In this document: positions 17,369 to 25,480 of the stretch, piece by piece
How the letters are laid out: each line of letters opens with the position of its first letter
Numbering within the stretch: position 1 is the stretch's first letter
Source of the DNA: CAUZIZ01 sp965219005
GTDB lineage: Bacteria > Acidobacteriota > UBA6911 > RPQK01 > JAJDTT01
Assembly (NCBI GenBank): GCA_965219005.1
Contig: CBDCMS010000004.1
Location: forward strand, 1,054,001 to 1,118,000
Direction of reading: 5' to 3'
DNA length: 64,000 nt
Program-made: the position numbers and the translations under genes
The notes under the pieces: model-generated
What the model saw: only the letters and a program-made list of their open reading frames with translations
The model's database searches: none
What the model was told of the DNA's origin: nothing

Positions 17369-18554
17369 TCACGGTAAGCCAGCTCCTTCCCCGACTCCTC
17401 AGGGATTGGGCCTATATGTCCACATCCCCTTCTGCCCCCAGAAATGTCCATACTGTGACTTTGTCTCGGGTCAGTTTGACCTATCTTCCCGGCTAGCCTG
17501 CCTGGAGGCGCTGGAGCGTGAGATCCGGACGAGTTCCTGCGCCGGGCGCAGCGTCAATACTGTCTATTTCGGGGGGGGGACGCCTACTGAACTCTCGATT
17601 CACGAACTCGAGGGCCTGGTCGGGGCTGTTCAGGAGACCTTCGTCACCGCGAACGCCTGCGAGTGGAGCATCGAGTGCAACCCGGAAACCGTCACATCGG
17701 AGTTACTCGACGGTATGTCCCCTCTCGGATTCAACCGCATCAGCCTCGGCATCCAGTCCTTCCAGAACCACTACCTTCAGCTTCTGGGGCGTACACATAC
17801 TGCCGAAGATTCGCTCCAGTCCTACCGATTGGTCCGAGCAGCCGAATTTGGGAACGTGAATCTCGACCTGCTCTTCGGCCTTCCCGGGCAGTCTCTCGAT
17901 CACTGGAAGCTGGACCTTGATCAGGCGCTGGCCCTGGACCCGGAGCACCTCTCACTCTACAGTCTGACGATTGAGGAAGGGACCGAGTTCGGAGAGCGCC
18001 GCTCACGAGGTGAGCTGGAGGAAATCGATGAGGAAGGCACCGCCGACATGTACGAGCTTGCCCTTGACCTGACCCGGGAGTTCGGGTTCGATCAATACGA
18101 GCTCTCCAGTTTCGCTCGGCCCGGCCGCGAGTGTCTCCACAATCTTGGTTACTGGAACTATTTGCCTTATTTGGGCTTCGGGCTTGGAGCTGCCTCGTTC
18201 CTGGAGGGGACTCGCTGGACCAATACGCCTGTTCTTCGTGACTATTTGCGGGATGCTCCCAATGGCGAAATATCCAGGGCAACCGAGAAACGCCTGGAGG
18301 GCAGGGAAGCTTTGGGCGAAGAACTCATGCTGGGGCTGCACACTCAAAAAGGCGTTTCGCTAGGATCCCTTTCTCTTCGGTACGGCTGCGATGTGGGTCA
18401 AGTATATGCAGACTCTTTCCAGCTCTTGAGCGGGCAGGGACTGATCGAGCTGGAAGATGATCATGCCCGGCTCACTCGTAAGGGCAAGCTTGTGGCGGCT
18501 GAGGTCTGTGCGGAGTTCTTGCCCCTGGAGGAGCCGCTGCCCCTGGGGTCATGA
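17361..18554 (+). CDS. hemW: Heme chaperone HemW (radical SAM)
   Basis: HemW (formerly called a coproporphyrinogen oxidase-like protein) binds heme and a 4Fe-4S cluster and delivers heme in the cytoplasm. The cluster motif CPQKCPYC at residues 25-32 is CX3CX2C, as HemW requires. Other marks are YFGGGTPTEL, ECNPETVT and ISLGIQSFQ. The 397-residue length fits. ATG 17361 is chosen over GTG 17343 because the former gives an N-terminus of normal length; it overlaps lepA by 8 bases. lepA-hemW is a common gene pair in bacteria. Confidence 0.93.
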   Translation: MIDHGKPAPSPTPQGLGLYVHIPFCPQKCPYCDFVSGQFDLSSRLACLEALEREIRTSSCAGRSVNTVYFGGGTPTELSIHELEGLVGAVQETFVTANACEWSIECNPETVTSELLDGMSPLGFNRISLGIQSFQNHYLQLLGRTHTAEDSLQSYRLVRAAEFGNVNLDLLFGLPGQSLDHWKLDLDQALALDPEHLSLYSLTIEEGTEFGERRSRGELEEIDEEGTADMYELALDLTREFGFDQYELSSFARPGRECLHNLGYWNYLPYLGFGLGAASFLEGTRWTNTPVLRDYLRDAPNGEISRATEKRLEGREALGEELMLGLHTQKGVSLGSLSLRYGCDVGQVYADSFQLLSGQGLIELEDDHARLTRKGKLVAAEVCAEFLPLEEPLPLGS

Positions 18555-18557
18555 ACC

Positions 18558-19139
18558 ATGAATCGGATCTGTGTCTTCTGTGGATCGAAAACGGGCAACA
18601 GTCCTCTCTTTCTGGAAACCGCCATTCAGTTGGGTCGGGTTTTAGCCGAGCGTGGACTCGACCTGGTCTATGGCGGGGCCAGTATCGGCTTGATGGGAGC
18701 CGTTGCCGATTCGGTCATGGCCGGTGGAGGCAAGGTTGTCGGGGTGATCCCGGAGGCGATGGCGTCCAAGGAGGTCGCTCACGACTGCTTGACTGAAATG
18801 CACGTGGTCTCGAGCATGCACGAGCGTAAGTCCATGATGGCTCGGTTGGCGGACGCCTTCGTGGCGCTTCCAGGCGGGTTCGGGAGCTTCGAGGAGCTGT
18901 TGGAGATGATCACCTGGGCGCAGCTTGGGATCCACCGAAAGCCGGTAGGGATTCTGAATGTCGGCGGCTACTATGATCCTCTGATCCAGTTGTTTGAAAG
19001 GGCCATCGAGGAGGGCTTCATCAAGCCCAGGAATCGCAAGTTATTCGTGATCGAACAGGAACCGGACCGATTGCTCCAGACTCTGGTGGCTCACAGACTT
19101 CCGGAGGTCAAGCGATGGATAACAGAACGGGAAACGTAG
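18558..19139 (+). CDS. LOG-family protein (TIGR00730)
   Basis: The 193-residue protein fits the LOG family, often annotated as cytokinin riboside 5'-monophosphate phosphoribohydrolase or lysine decarboxylase-like, which cleaves ribose-5-phosphate from nucleotide monophosphates. The signature is PGGFGSFEE at 105-113, with Ser where PGGxGTxxE proteins have Thr. YGGASIGLMG at 38-47 is also typical. It begins 3 bases after hemW. The bacterial substrate is uncertain; AMP and other purine monophosphates are used by some members. Confidence 0.93.
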   Translation: MNRICVFCGSKTGNSPLFLETAIQLGRVLAERGLDLVYGGASIGLMGAVADSVMAGGGKVVGVIPEAMASKEVAHDCLTEMHVVSSMHERKSMMARLADAFVALPGGFGSFEELLEMITWAQLGIHRKPVGILNVGGYYDPLIQLFERAIEEGFIKPRNRKLFVIEQEPDRLLQTLVAHRLPEVKRWITERET

Positions 19140-19150
19140 CAGGGTAGTGA

Positions 19151-20488
19151 ATGGTATCCTCCTCGAGTAGCGTGATGGCAGCTGAGCAAACCAATACCGA
19201 TGTCAAGGTCAAAGATCCGTTCGACATCAACCTGGACTGCATCCACTGCGGCTTCTGTGTGCCCAGGTGTCCTACCTATCAGGTTCTGGGAGACGAGAAT
19301 GATTCGCCTCGGGGCCGGATCTATCTGATGAAGGCTCTTGAGGCGGGACGTATCCCTCTAGACGAGACCTTTATCAAGCATTTGGATTGCTGCCTCGGCT
19401 GCCGAGCCTGTGAAACTGCTTGTCCCTCTGGGGTCCGCTATGAGGTGATGCTCAACGAAACGCGGGCTCGGATTTATGAAGAGAAGCCCCCACCTCTTCT
19501 CCAGAGATTGGTATTTCGTCGTTTGCTTCCCGCGAACGGGCTGCTCAGGCAGGCGGCTCGAGCTCTACGTTTGTACCAGCAAGTCGGATTGCAGCGGCTG
19601 GTGCGCAAGGCTACTTTTCTATCGCGCGTCTTTCCAGGACTCTATGCATCCGAAAAGAAGCTCCCCCAGATCCCTCCTCTTGGGAGATTCGATCCCTCCT
19701 ATTCTGCCTACGGAAGCTCTCGCTACCGGGTGGGCTTTCTCACGGGCTGCATCATGCCCCTGATCTTCCCCCAGGTTCATCACGCCAGCATCGAAATGCT
19801 GCGCCTGGCTGGCTGCGACGTGATCTTGCCGCCCTCCCAGTCCTGTTGCGGTGCCCTGCACTCTCATGCAGGAGACCGGGAGATGGCTCGCACCCTGGCG
19901 ATCCGTAATATCGAGGTCTTTCCCTGGCAGGATCTCGACGCCGTTATCGTCAACTCGGCAGGTTGTGCCGCTTCCATGAAGGAGTGGGACCACTTGATAG
20001 AGGACTCCGATCCCCGATCCGAAGCGGCCCACGGATTTGCCCAGAAGGTGAAGGATATCTGTGAGTTCCTGAGTGAGATCGGGCCTTCCTGGAGCCTGGG
20101 AACGATTCCAGAGCGAGTCGCCTATGACGATCCTTGCCATCTGCTTCATGGGCAGCAGGTTTCGGCACAGCCTCGGCAGCTCTTGGAGCAGATTCCCGAC
20201 CTCTCTTTGCTGGAAGTGCCGAACTCGGACCGATGCTGCGGTGGCGCCGGTATCTACAATCTGCTGCAACCTGAAATGTCAGAGGAACTTTCTGGCAAGA
20301 AGCTGGAGGAGATTCTGAGTACCAAGCCGGACCGAATTACGACTGCCAATCCGGGCTGCATTCTGCAGATCCAGTATGGACTGTGGTCCCAGGACATCTC
20401 TATTCCGGTCCAGCATCCGGTGGAGCTGCTCTACGAGGCCGCTCGCAAGGGAATCCCCGTGAGTGGATCCACCGAAAAAGTAGCCTGA
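19151..20488 (+). CDS. glcF: Glycolate oxidase iron-sulfur subunit-like protein
   Basis: The 445-residue protein has two ferredoxin-type clusters (CIHCGFCVPRC and CLGCRACETAC) in the first 100 residues and two CCG (DUF224) domains, with SCCGALHSH and RCCGGAGIYN in the second half. This is the layout of GlcF, which passes electrons from the flavin subunit of glycolate oxidase to the quinone pool at the membrane. GlcD and GlcE flavin subunits are not next to it, so either they are elsewhere or it serves another 2-hydroxyacid oxidase. It is the last gene of the SDR-lepA-hemW-LOG run and starts 11 bases after LOG. Confidence 0.87.
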   Translation: MVSSSSSVMAAEQTNTDVKVKDPFDINLDCIHCGFCVPRCPTYQVLGDENDSPRGRIYLMKALEAGRIPLDETFIKHLDCCLGCRACETACPSGVRYEVMLNETRARIYEEKPPPLLQRLVFRRLLPANGLLRQAARALRLYQQVGLQRLVRKATFLSRVFPGLYASEKKLPQIPPLGRFDPSYSAYGSSRYRVGFLTGCIMPLIFPQVHHASIEMLRLAGCDVILPPSQSCCGALHSHAGDREMARTLAIRNIEVFPWQDLDAVIVNSAGCAASMKEWDHLIEDSDPRSEAAHGFAQKVKDICEFLSEIGPSWSLGTIPERVAYDDPCHLLHGQQVSAQPRQLLEQIPDLSLLEVPNSDRCCGGAGIYNLLQPEMSEELSGKKLEEILSTKPDRITTANPGCILQIQYGLWSQDISIPVQHPVELLYEAARKGIPVSGSTEKVA

Positions 20489-20494
20489 AACACT

Positions 20495-21454
20495 TTATTT
20501 CTTGCTGGCAGCGACTCGGTTGCGGAGGGTGCCAATCTGCGAGATCTCGACCTCCACCTTGTCACCCGGTTTGAGATATTCTCCGGTGGTGTTCCCCACA
20601 CCCGAAACTGTACCCGTGCTGATGATATCCCCTGGCTCCAAGGTGACGATCGCTGAGATGTATTCGATCAGATCCGCCACCGGAACCAACATCTGGGCGG
20701 TACTGTTGTGCTGCTTGCGATCGCCATTGACATAGGTGTTGATCTCCAGCGACTGAGGATTGGGGATCTCATCCGAGGTGACGATCCACGGCCCCAAGGG
20801 AGCGAAGGTGTCCAGCCATTTTCCGTTGAGCCAGTCGAACCACACGTCCTCGTCACGGTCCTCGCTCCGATTCTTGATCTTCAGCTTTCGCTCGGAGACG
20901 TCGTTCATGACGGTATAGCCTGCCACGTAGCGAAGTGCCTCGAAAGCGGAAACCCGCTTGGCCTTACGGCCAATCACCACTGCCAGTTCACCCTCCCAGT
21001 CGATGGCCGTTGCCACCGGTGGAATCAGAATACGCTCACCGGGTCCGATCACAGTAGTGGTGGCAGGTTTCATGAAGAAGCGGGGTGTTTCCTTGTCCTG
21101 AATCGCCATCTTACCGCCCCCTTCCTCTATGTGGTCCTGGTAATTACCGGAAAGACATAGCAGTTTGCGGGGTATCAGGGGAGGCCTGAGACGGGTCCGG
21201 CTCAGCTCGAAGGTGACCTTGCCATCGGGATTTTTTACCGAGCTCGCCAGGATAGCGTTGAGCGCTCTTTTTGCGGCGGACTTTCCCTTCTGCCCTGCGT
21301 TCAGGAGCTCCAGCATATCGCCGAAAAACGAGTGGGCTGGACGCTTTTCCTGACGTGCAAGACGTCGGTCTGCTCCCTCGAGGTCGACTATCTGATCGTC
21401 CACCACCGCACCCACGAATGTCTTGGCTCCTGCCGAGCAGGTTGCTAGCTTCAT
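20495..21454 (-). CDS. Fumarylacetoacetate hydrolase (FAH) family protein
   Basis: The 319-residue protein carries the FAH catalytic domain: LCLSGNYQDHIEEGG, AIDWEGELAVVIGRKA (Asp/Glu metal ligands), YTVMNDVSERKL, and LEPGDIISTGTVSGVG near the end. The N-terminal 60 residues form the small SH3-like part seen in long members. The family includes acylpyruvate hydrolases, oxaloacetate tautomerases and aromatic catabolism enzymes. It lies upstream of nothing obviously aromatic but leads a leftward group with two amidohydrolases, separated from them by repeat R2. Cytoplasmic; substrate unknown. Confidence 0.9.
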   Translation of the reverse strand: MKLATCSAGAKTFVGAVVDDQIVDLEGADRRLARQEKRPAHSFFGDMLELLNAGQKGKSAAKRALNAILASSVKNPDGKVTFELSRTRLRPPLIPRKLLCLSGNYQDHIEEGGGKMAIQDKETPRFFMKPATTTVIGPGERILIPPVATAIDWEGELAVVIGRKAKRVSAFEALRYVAGYTVMNDVSERKLKIKNRSEDRDEDVWFDWLNGKWLDTFAPLGPWIVTSDEIPNPQSLEINTYVNGDRKQHNSTAQMLVPVADLIEYISAIVTLEPGDIISTGTVSGVGNTTGEYLKPGDKVEVEISQIGTLRNRVAASKK

Positions 21455-21467
21455 CGCTTCTCCTTAT

Positions 21468-21544
21468 GGTGGCGGTGGCCTTCGGGCCGCCGGGCGCGAG
21501 CCAAAGGCTCGAAAGAAAAGATACTTCGGCCTGGAGGCCAAAGC
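21468..21544 (+). repeat. Dispersed repeat R2, copy 1
   Basis: This unit of about 75 bases contains GGTGGCGGTGG, the imperfect palindrome GAGCCAAAGGCTC and the palindromic GGCCTGGAGGCC. The same order of blocks appears in reverse at 35784-35857. It fills the gap between the FAH gene start and the amidohydrolase stop and could form a branched hairpin. Confidence 0.75.
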
Positions 21545-21557
21545 GACAGCCGCCAAC

Positions 21558-22310
21558 CTAGATCCCCAGGATCCTGGCGGCGTTCCCTCCCAGGACCAGG
21601 GCTTTGTCCTCGTCCGAAATCTGGGCGGTGATGATCTTTCCCAATTGAGGCCGAGGATCCATCAGAGGGGTGTCCGAGCCAAACAACACCCGATCAGCTC
21701 CGCCTTCGGAGACCAGCTGTTCGATCACGCCCGGCGTGCGGAAAGTGGAACACGTCTCCAGATACACGTTGGGGTCGGCGTTCGCCGCCGCGATCGCCTG
21801 GGCTCGAGCCTCTGGCGTATTTCCCGAGTGGCCGGAAACGAACTTGGCTCGTGGAAAGCGGGGCGCTACGTCGGCCAGGTATTTTGGGAATGCCTGGGGC
21901 TCGGTTCCAGTGTGGTGGATGATCAGTAGACCTCGCTGGTCGGCGAATTCGTAGATGGGATCCCACTGAGGCTTATCCAAAGACCAGGGAACGAAGGGAG
22001 GGTAGAGCTTGATAGCCACCAGTTTCAGGGTGTCGATGGCCCTTTCCAACTCGGCAACCATTTCAGCGGCCGGCGTTAGGGGACTGACATAGGCAAAGCC
22101 GACGAAGCGATCGGGATGGCGGGCCACGAATTGCGCGGTCATGTCATTGCCCGTGGGCCCACTCGGGTAGTAGATGTTGAACAAACACGAGACGTCGATG
22201 CCGCAGGCGTCCATGGCGTGGAGCATCAGATCGGGATCATCAACCATTCCCATGATGTCGTTGGACCCCACGTGTCCGTGGAAGTCGATGACTCGTACTC
22301 CTTCAATCAT
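21558..22310 (-). CDS. Amidohydrolase-family metal-dependent hydrolase
   Basis: The 250-residue TIM-barrel protein is an Amidohydrolase_2-type enzyme. Metal and catalytic positions look intact: HGH at residues 11-13 (DFHGHVG), His in IIHHTGTE, His in VSGHSGNT and Asp in LFGSDTPL. The family includes decarboxylases and hydrolases of aromatic or lactone substrates. Its start overlaps the end of the next upstream amidohydrolase gene by 8 bases, so the pair is translationally coupled. Substrate unknown. Confidence 0.85.
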   Translation of the reverse strand: MIEGVRVIDFHGHVGSNDIMGMVDDPDLMLHAMDACGIDVSCLFNIYYPSGPTGNDMTAQFVARHPDRFVGFAYVSPLTPAAEMVAELERAIDTLKLVAIKLYPPFVPWSLDKPQWDPIYEFADQRGLLIIHHTGTEPQAFPKYLADVAPRFPRAKFVSGHSGNTPEARAQAIAAANADPNVYLETCSTFRTPGVIEQLVSEGGADRVLFGSDTPLMDPRPQLGKIITAQISDEDKALVLGGNAARILGI

Positions 22311-23064
22311 TGGCTTGCTCCCCCAGGATTCTCAGCAGATTGCCCTCGCAGATGAGTGCCAGATCGTCGTCTGACAGCCCCACATGGTGGAGATAGAAAA
22401 GCATCGGACCCATGGCCAGCCTCCAATACCAGGATCCGAAGACGAATCGCTTCGCTCCAAACTCGTCGAGCAGATCTTCCAACTGGCCGATAGGTTCGAA
22501 GCGGCTCAGCTCCAAGTGGGCTCTGGGCAGCGCCTTCATCAAAGGCTGGGCCCAGAGGGCATGCATGTAGTGGGCGCCCACCAGGACTGTCTCTAGATCC
22601 GGGTAGGCCTGGAGAGTGCTTACCAACTCGTGAGCATCCATCTCCGGCAGCGCCAGCCAGAGCGGAATTCCCTCCTGACTCAGCCAGCTCAAAAGCGGAT
22701 CGCAGCTCCAGGGCCGGAAGGGGAACTTGACGATGTCCAGGCCGGCCAGCCGTACGCTGCCGACCCTGGCATTGGCGTGGAGCCCGCGAAGCTGCTCCAG
22801 AGATCGGCGCGTGGGGAGCGCAGCCCATTGTGGGTAGAGGCGGCCATCATCTCCCAACCAGTTTTCCAGGGCCCGATTCGCGTCCACTGGACTGGTCTTG
22901 TCTGCCAAGGCGTGGTAGATGACAGCTCTCTGGATGCTGTGCGTGTCCATTTCTGCCAGCAGACCCGCACGGTCAGGGCAGGGAGACACTTCGTCGTGGG
23001 CGTCACCCACCTTCACATTGGCGTCGAAGACCGGGACACGAGGTTTGAAGGAAAGGGATGTCAT
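22303..23064 (-). CDS. Amidohydrolase-like paralogue lacking metal ligands
   Basis: The 253-residue protein has the same fold outline as its downstream neighbour, with VFDANVKVG (14-17) where the neighbour has DFHGHVG, and FGSWYW where the neighbour has FGSDTP. Both metal-binding His and the catalytic Asp are therefore missing. Other conserved parts remain, such as ICEGNLLRILGE at the C-terminus. It may be a non-catalytic partner or a regulator of the neighbour, or bind a different ligand. It starts at ATG 23064 and overlaps the downstream gene by 8 bases. Confidence 0.75.
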   Translation of the reverse strand: MTSLSFKPRVPVFDANVKVGDAHDEVSPCPDRAGLLAEMDTHSIQRAVIYHALADKTSPVDANRALENWLGDDGRLYPQWAALPTRRSLEQLRGLHANARVGSVRLAGLDIVKFPFRPWSCDPLLSWLSQEGIPLWLALPEMDAHELVSTLQAYPDLETVLVGAHYMHALWAQPLMKALPRAHLELSRFEPIGQLEDLLDEFGAKRFVFGSWYWRLAMGPMLFYLHHVGLSDDDLALICEGNLLRILGEQAND

Positions 23065-23220
23065 AGGTTCTCCTCGGCCTATCCTGTTCGGATCTGGGAT
23101 AGGCAGGATTCAATTGATTTCGAGGCGGGACTATAGCAGAGTTCGGCGACTGAAAAACAGGTGGGTGTCAGGCAGCCTGTCTCTTGAATATTTTACGAGA
23201 GGCTGATCTGACCGATCGCT

Positions 23221-23910
23221 TCACTTCCTGGGAAGCACGAGAACGATCGTCTCCCCATTCTCCGACTGATACTCGAGCTGCTGCTCAGCGTTCTTGGGGA
23301 GCTTCTCGACGGCGAAGTAGAGGTAGCCGGCAATCGGGGCATCGGTAACACCCTGGGGCAGCCCCTTGTCCTCGAGCTCCTGTTCCATCACACGCCGATC
23401 CTGGCTGGTAGAAGCCGGAGGGTTACGGTCGAGGATTACGCCGACCCCCACCGAGGTTCTGACCCCTCGGCCACCCGTCTGGTTTCCATAAGGATCATTG
23501 CGCCTTGGACCAGATTCGTATCCGACTGATCCATAGGGGATGATGCCGACTTGCCTCCGCGCCGGCGCGGTTTGCTGAAGGCCCGCAGCGATCAAGGTCG
23601 GATCCTGGGGGCGGATATCAGCATCCAGACCGGAAATCTGGAGTGTGAAATCGGTATTCGCCATGTCGATCTCGTCCTTGCCTGGGTAGAGTGCCACCTC
23701 CACCACGACATAACCCCGATTCAGGTCGGTAACGAAGGCTTGCGTTACCTCGTGCTTGCTGAGGAGACGGGCACCCAGCTTGAAGCCCTCTTTCTCTACC
23801 GAGACCGGGTACTTGCTTGCCTCACTTTTGGGGCGGGTGCCCTCTGAGTTCCCGAGGGCGGAAATGCCGAAGAGGATGGCGATCGAGAGGACGGAAGTAA
23901 GCCGCTTCAT
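23221..23910 (-). CDS. Secreted protein, unknown function
   Basis: The 229-residue product has a signal peptide (MKRLTSVLSIAILFGISALG). The middle contains a Gly/Asn/Arg-rich low-complexity stretch (SGPRRNDPYGNQTGGRG), then a predicted mixed helix/strand end with PIAGYLYFAVEKLP. I recognise no family. Its ATG overlaps the stop of the PEGA-domain gene upstream (ATGA), so both are probably made together as envelope proteins. Confidence 0.75.
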   Translation of the reverse strand: MKRLTSVLSIAILFGISALGNSEGTRPKSEASKYPVSVEKEGFKLGARLLSKHEVTQAFVTDLNRGYVVVEVALYPGKDEIDMANTDFTLQISGLDADIRPQDPTLIAAGLQQTAPARRQVGIIPYGSVGYESGPRRNDPYGNQTGGRGVRTSVGVGVILDRNPPASTSQDRRVMEQELEDKGLPQGVTDAPIAGYLYFAVEKLPKNAEQQLEYQSENGETIVLVLPRK

Positions 23911-24437
23911 GGAGTGTGCTCCTTCTCTTTTTCCCTGAGGGTTGCTTCGATCTTTACTGTTTTCCCGGTCAGTACATAGACCCGAAGCTCGAAAGGCTCG
24001 TAGAGGTCGGCTGCGACCTTGAGTTCATAGACACCGGGCTCGAGCCAGATCTCCTTGAGATCCTTCGCCACGCCGGCAAAGGCACCGTTCAGGAAGACGC
24101 TTGCCTCCCTGTGTTCTGTCTTAAGCTTGATGCGGCCCGTGCTGTCGGTTCTGTCGAAGCCCAGATAGTAGCCGGGATGTGCCCAGGCATCTATCGGATG
24201 ATAGTAGGGGTAATGGCTTCTGTAGTAGTGCGGATAGTGATAAAGGCTTGGGGAATTGTAACTATATCGGCTGTACCCGCCTCCCAGATAAATCCCTCCC
24301 AGCCTGAAACGCCCCTGCTCTTCGACCTTGACTTCCTGTTCTGGTTTCTCAGTTTCGGCTTTCTGCTCGGCGACCATGGGATGAGTCAGGAGGAAGAAAA
24401 CCGCGGTGAGAGCCAGGAGACAAGCAGTTCGCGTCAT
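23907..24437 (-). CDS. PEGA-domain exported protein
   Basis: The 176-residue protein has a signal peptide, a Tyr/His/Gly-rich central part (YSYNSPSLYHYPHYYRSHY) and a C-terminal PEGA-like domain of about 70 residues (ASVFLNGAFAGVAKDLKEIW...PGVYELKVAADLYEPFE). PEGA domains are beta-sandwich modules on surface or secreted proteins. It is co-transcribed with the 23221-23910 gene. A MITE-like element lies 43 bases upstream of its start and may contribute to its promoter region. Confidence 0.78.
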   Translation of the reverse strand: MTRTACLLALTAVFFLLTHPMVAEQKAETEKPEQEVKVEEQGRFRLGGIYLGGGYSRYSYNSPSLYHYPHYYRSHYPYYHPIDAWAHPGYYLGFDRTDSTGRIKLKTEHREASVFLNGAFAGVAKDLKEIWLEPGVYELKVAADLYEPFELRVYVLTGKTVKIEATLREKEKEHTP

Positions 24438-24479
24438 GATTCGCGCCTCACGAGGAGAAATGAAGCCTCTATACTAGTA

Positions 24480-24646
24480 CTAGTATCCTGTCAACCTCGA
24501 AATTGTAGGTTCTGAACGGCCCTGGCGGCCGATCTCTGTGTTGCGCGTCCTCGACGTAGGCCAAACTATGTCTACGGCCGCGCGCCTTGACCTCGACCAC
24601 CATGACTCGTCAATAACCCACAATCTCGAAGTTGACAGGGTACTAG
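24480..24646. mobile_element. CTAG-bordered MITE-like element (M1)
   Basis: The 167-bp element has inverted repeats TAYCCTGTCAACYTCGARAT at both ends, bordered by CTAG at 24480-24483 and 24643-24646. It has no ORF. The left arm matches the half element at 6164-6230. The core CCTGTC is shared with the IS1182 inverted repeat at 4594, so that transposase family may move it (inference). It lies between the divergent PEGA and ABC genes. The rest of 24438-24802 shows no supportable gene. Confidence 0.85.
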
Positions 24647-24802
24647 ATGTTCCCGAGATCAATTGTGTTCATTCTACGACATAAAGCCGGACATCTCATC
24701 GCAGGACCTCGATCCTGGGTCTCAGTCTATCAGGTTGAAAAGGGAAACGTCGTGCTTGTCGTTTCGTTGCGTCGTTTCGTTGTGGTAAAAGGCAGCGACG
24801 TG

Positions 24803-25480
24803 GTGAAGTCAGCGCTTTCTTTTCGAAGTGTTTCCAAGATCTATGATTCCGGAGCCGGCGACCGCTACGCCTTGCGGGAGGTCTCATTCGATCTGTCGCC
24901 GGGGCAACGAGTAGCTGTCCAGGGGCGTAGTGGCAGTGGTAAGTCGACGCTGCTGCACATTGCAGCCGGGATCGATCTCCCCTCGGAGGGAGAGGTCTGG
25001 TTTGAAGGCCGCAACCTTGCCAGTCTTTCGGAACGCGACCGAGCCCTGTTGCGGCGCGATGGTGTCGGCCTGGTCTTTCAGTTCTTCTACCTACTGTCCC
25101 ATCTTTCCGTCGCTGAAAACGTCGGACTGCCCGAGCTGGTGGCTGGTGGTCGACCCTCGCAGTTCCAGCCGCGAGTGAAAGCCCTGCTCGACCGCGTGGA
25201 CCTTGCCGATCGAGCCGATGAACCCATTGATCAGCTTAGCGGAGGAGAGATGCAACGTGTTGCTATTTGCCGGGCCCTGCTGCGTCGGCCGCGACTCCTC
25301 CTGGCAGACGAACCCACCGGCAACCTCGATGATGACAATAGTCAGCAGGTCCTGCAGCTGATGCTCTCATTGGCAGAGGAGGAAGGCAGTACCCTGATCT
25401 ACGCCACACACAGCCGCGAGCTTGCCAGCCTCGCGGACCAGCGTTGGCGGCTTCACAGTGGCATCATGGAGCAGGTTTGA
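24803..25480 (+). CDS. ABC transporter ATP-binding protein (LolD/MacB-type)
   Basis: The ATPase has about 225 residues from GTG 24803; longer versions start in non-conserved text. Motifs: Walker A GRSGSGKST, Q-loop VFQFFYL, signature LSGGEMQR, Walker B LLLADEPTGNLDDD and H-loop ATHSREL. This is the LolD/MacB/FtsE-type class that pairs with FtsX-like permeases. Its TGA overlaps the TTG start of the permease (TTGA). It energises the export or extraction step performed with the permease and the AttH-like protein. Confidence 0.9.
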   Translation: MKSALSFRSVSKIYDSGAGDRYALREVSFDLSPGQRVAVQGRSGSGKSTLLHIAAGIDLPSEGEVWFEGRNLASLSERDRALLRRDGVGLVFQFFYLLSHLSVAENVGLPELVAGGRPSQFQPRVKALLDRVDLADRADEPIDQLSGGEMQRVAICRALLRRPRLLLADEPTGNLDDDNSQQVLQLMLSLAEEEGSTLIYATHSRELASLADQRWRLHSGIMEQV

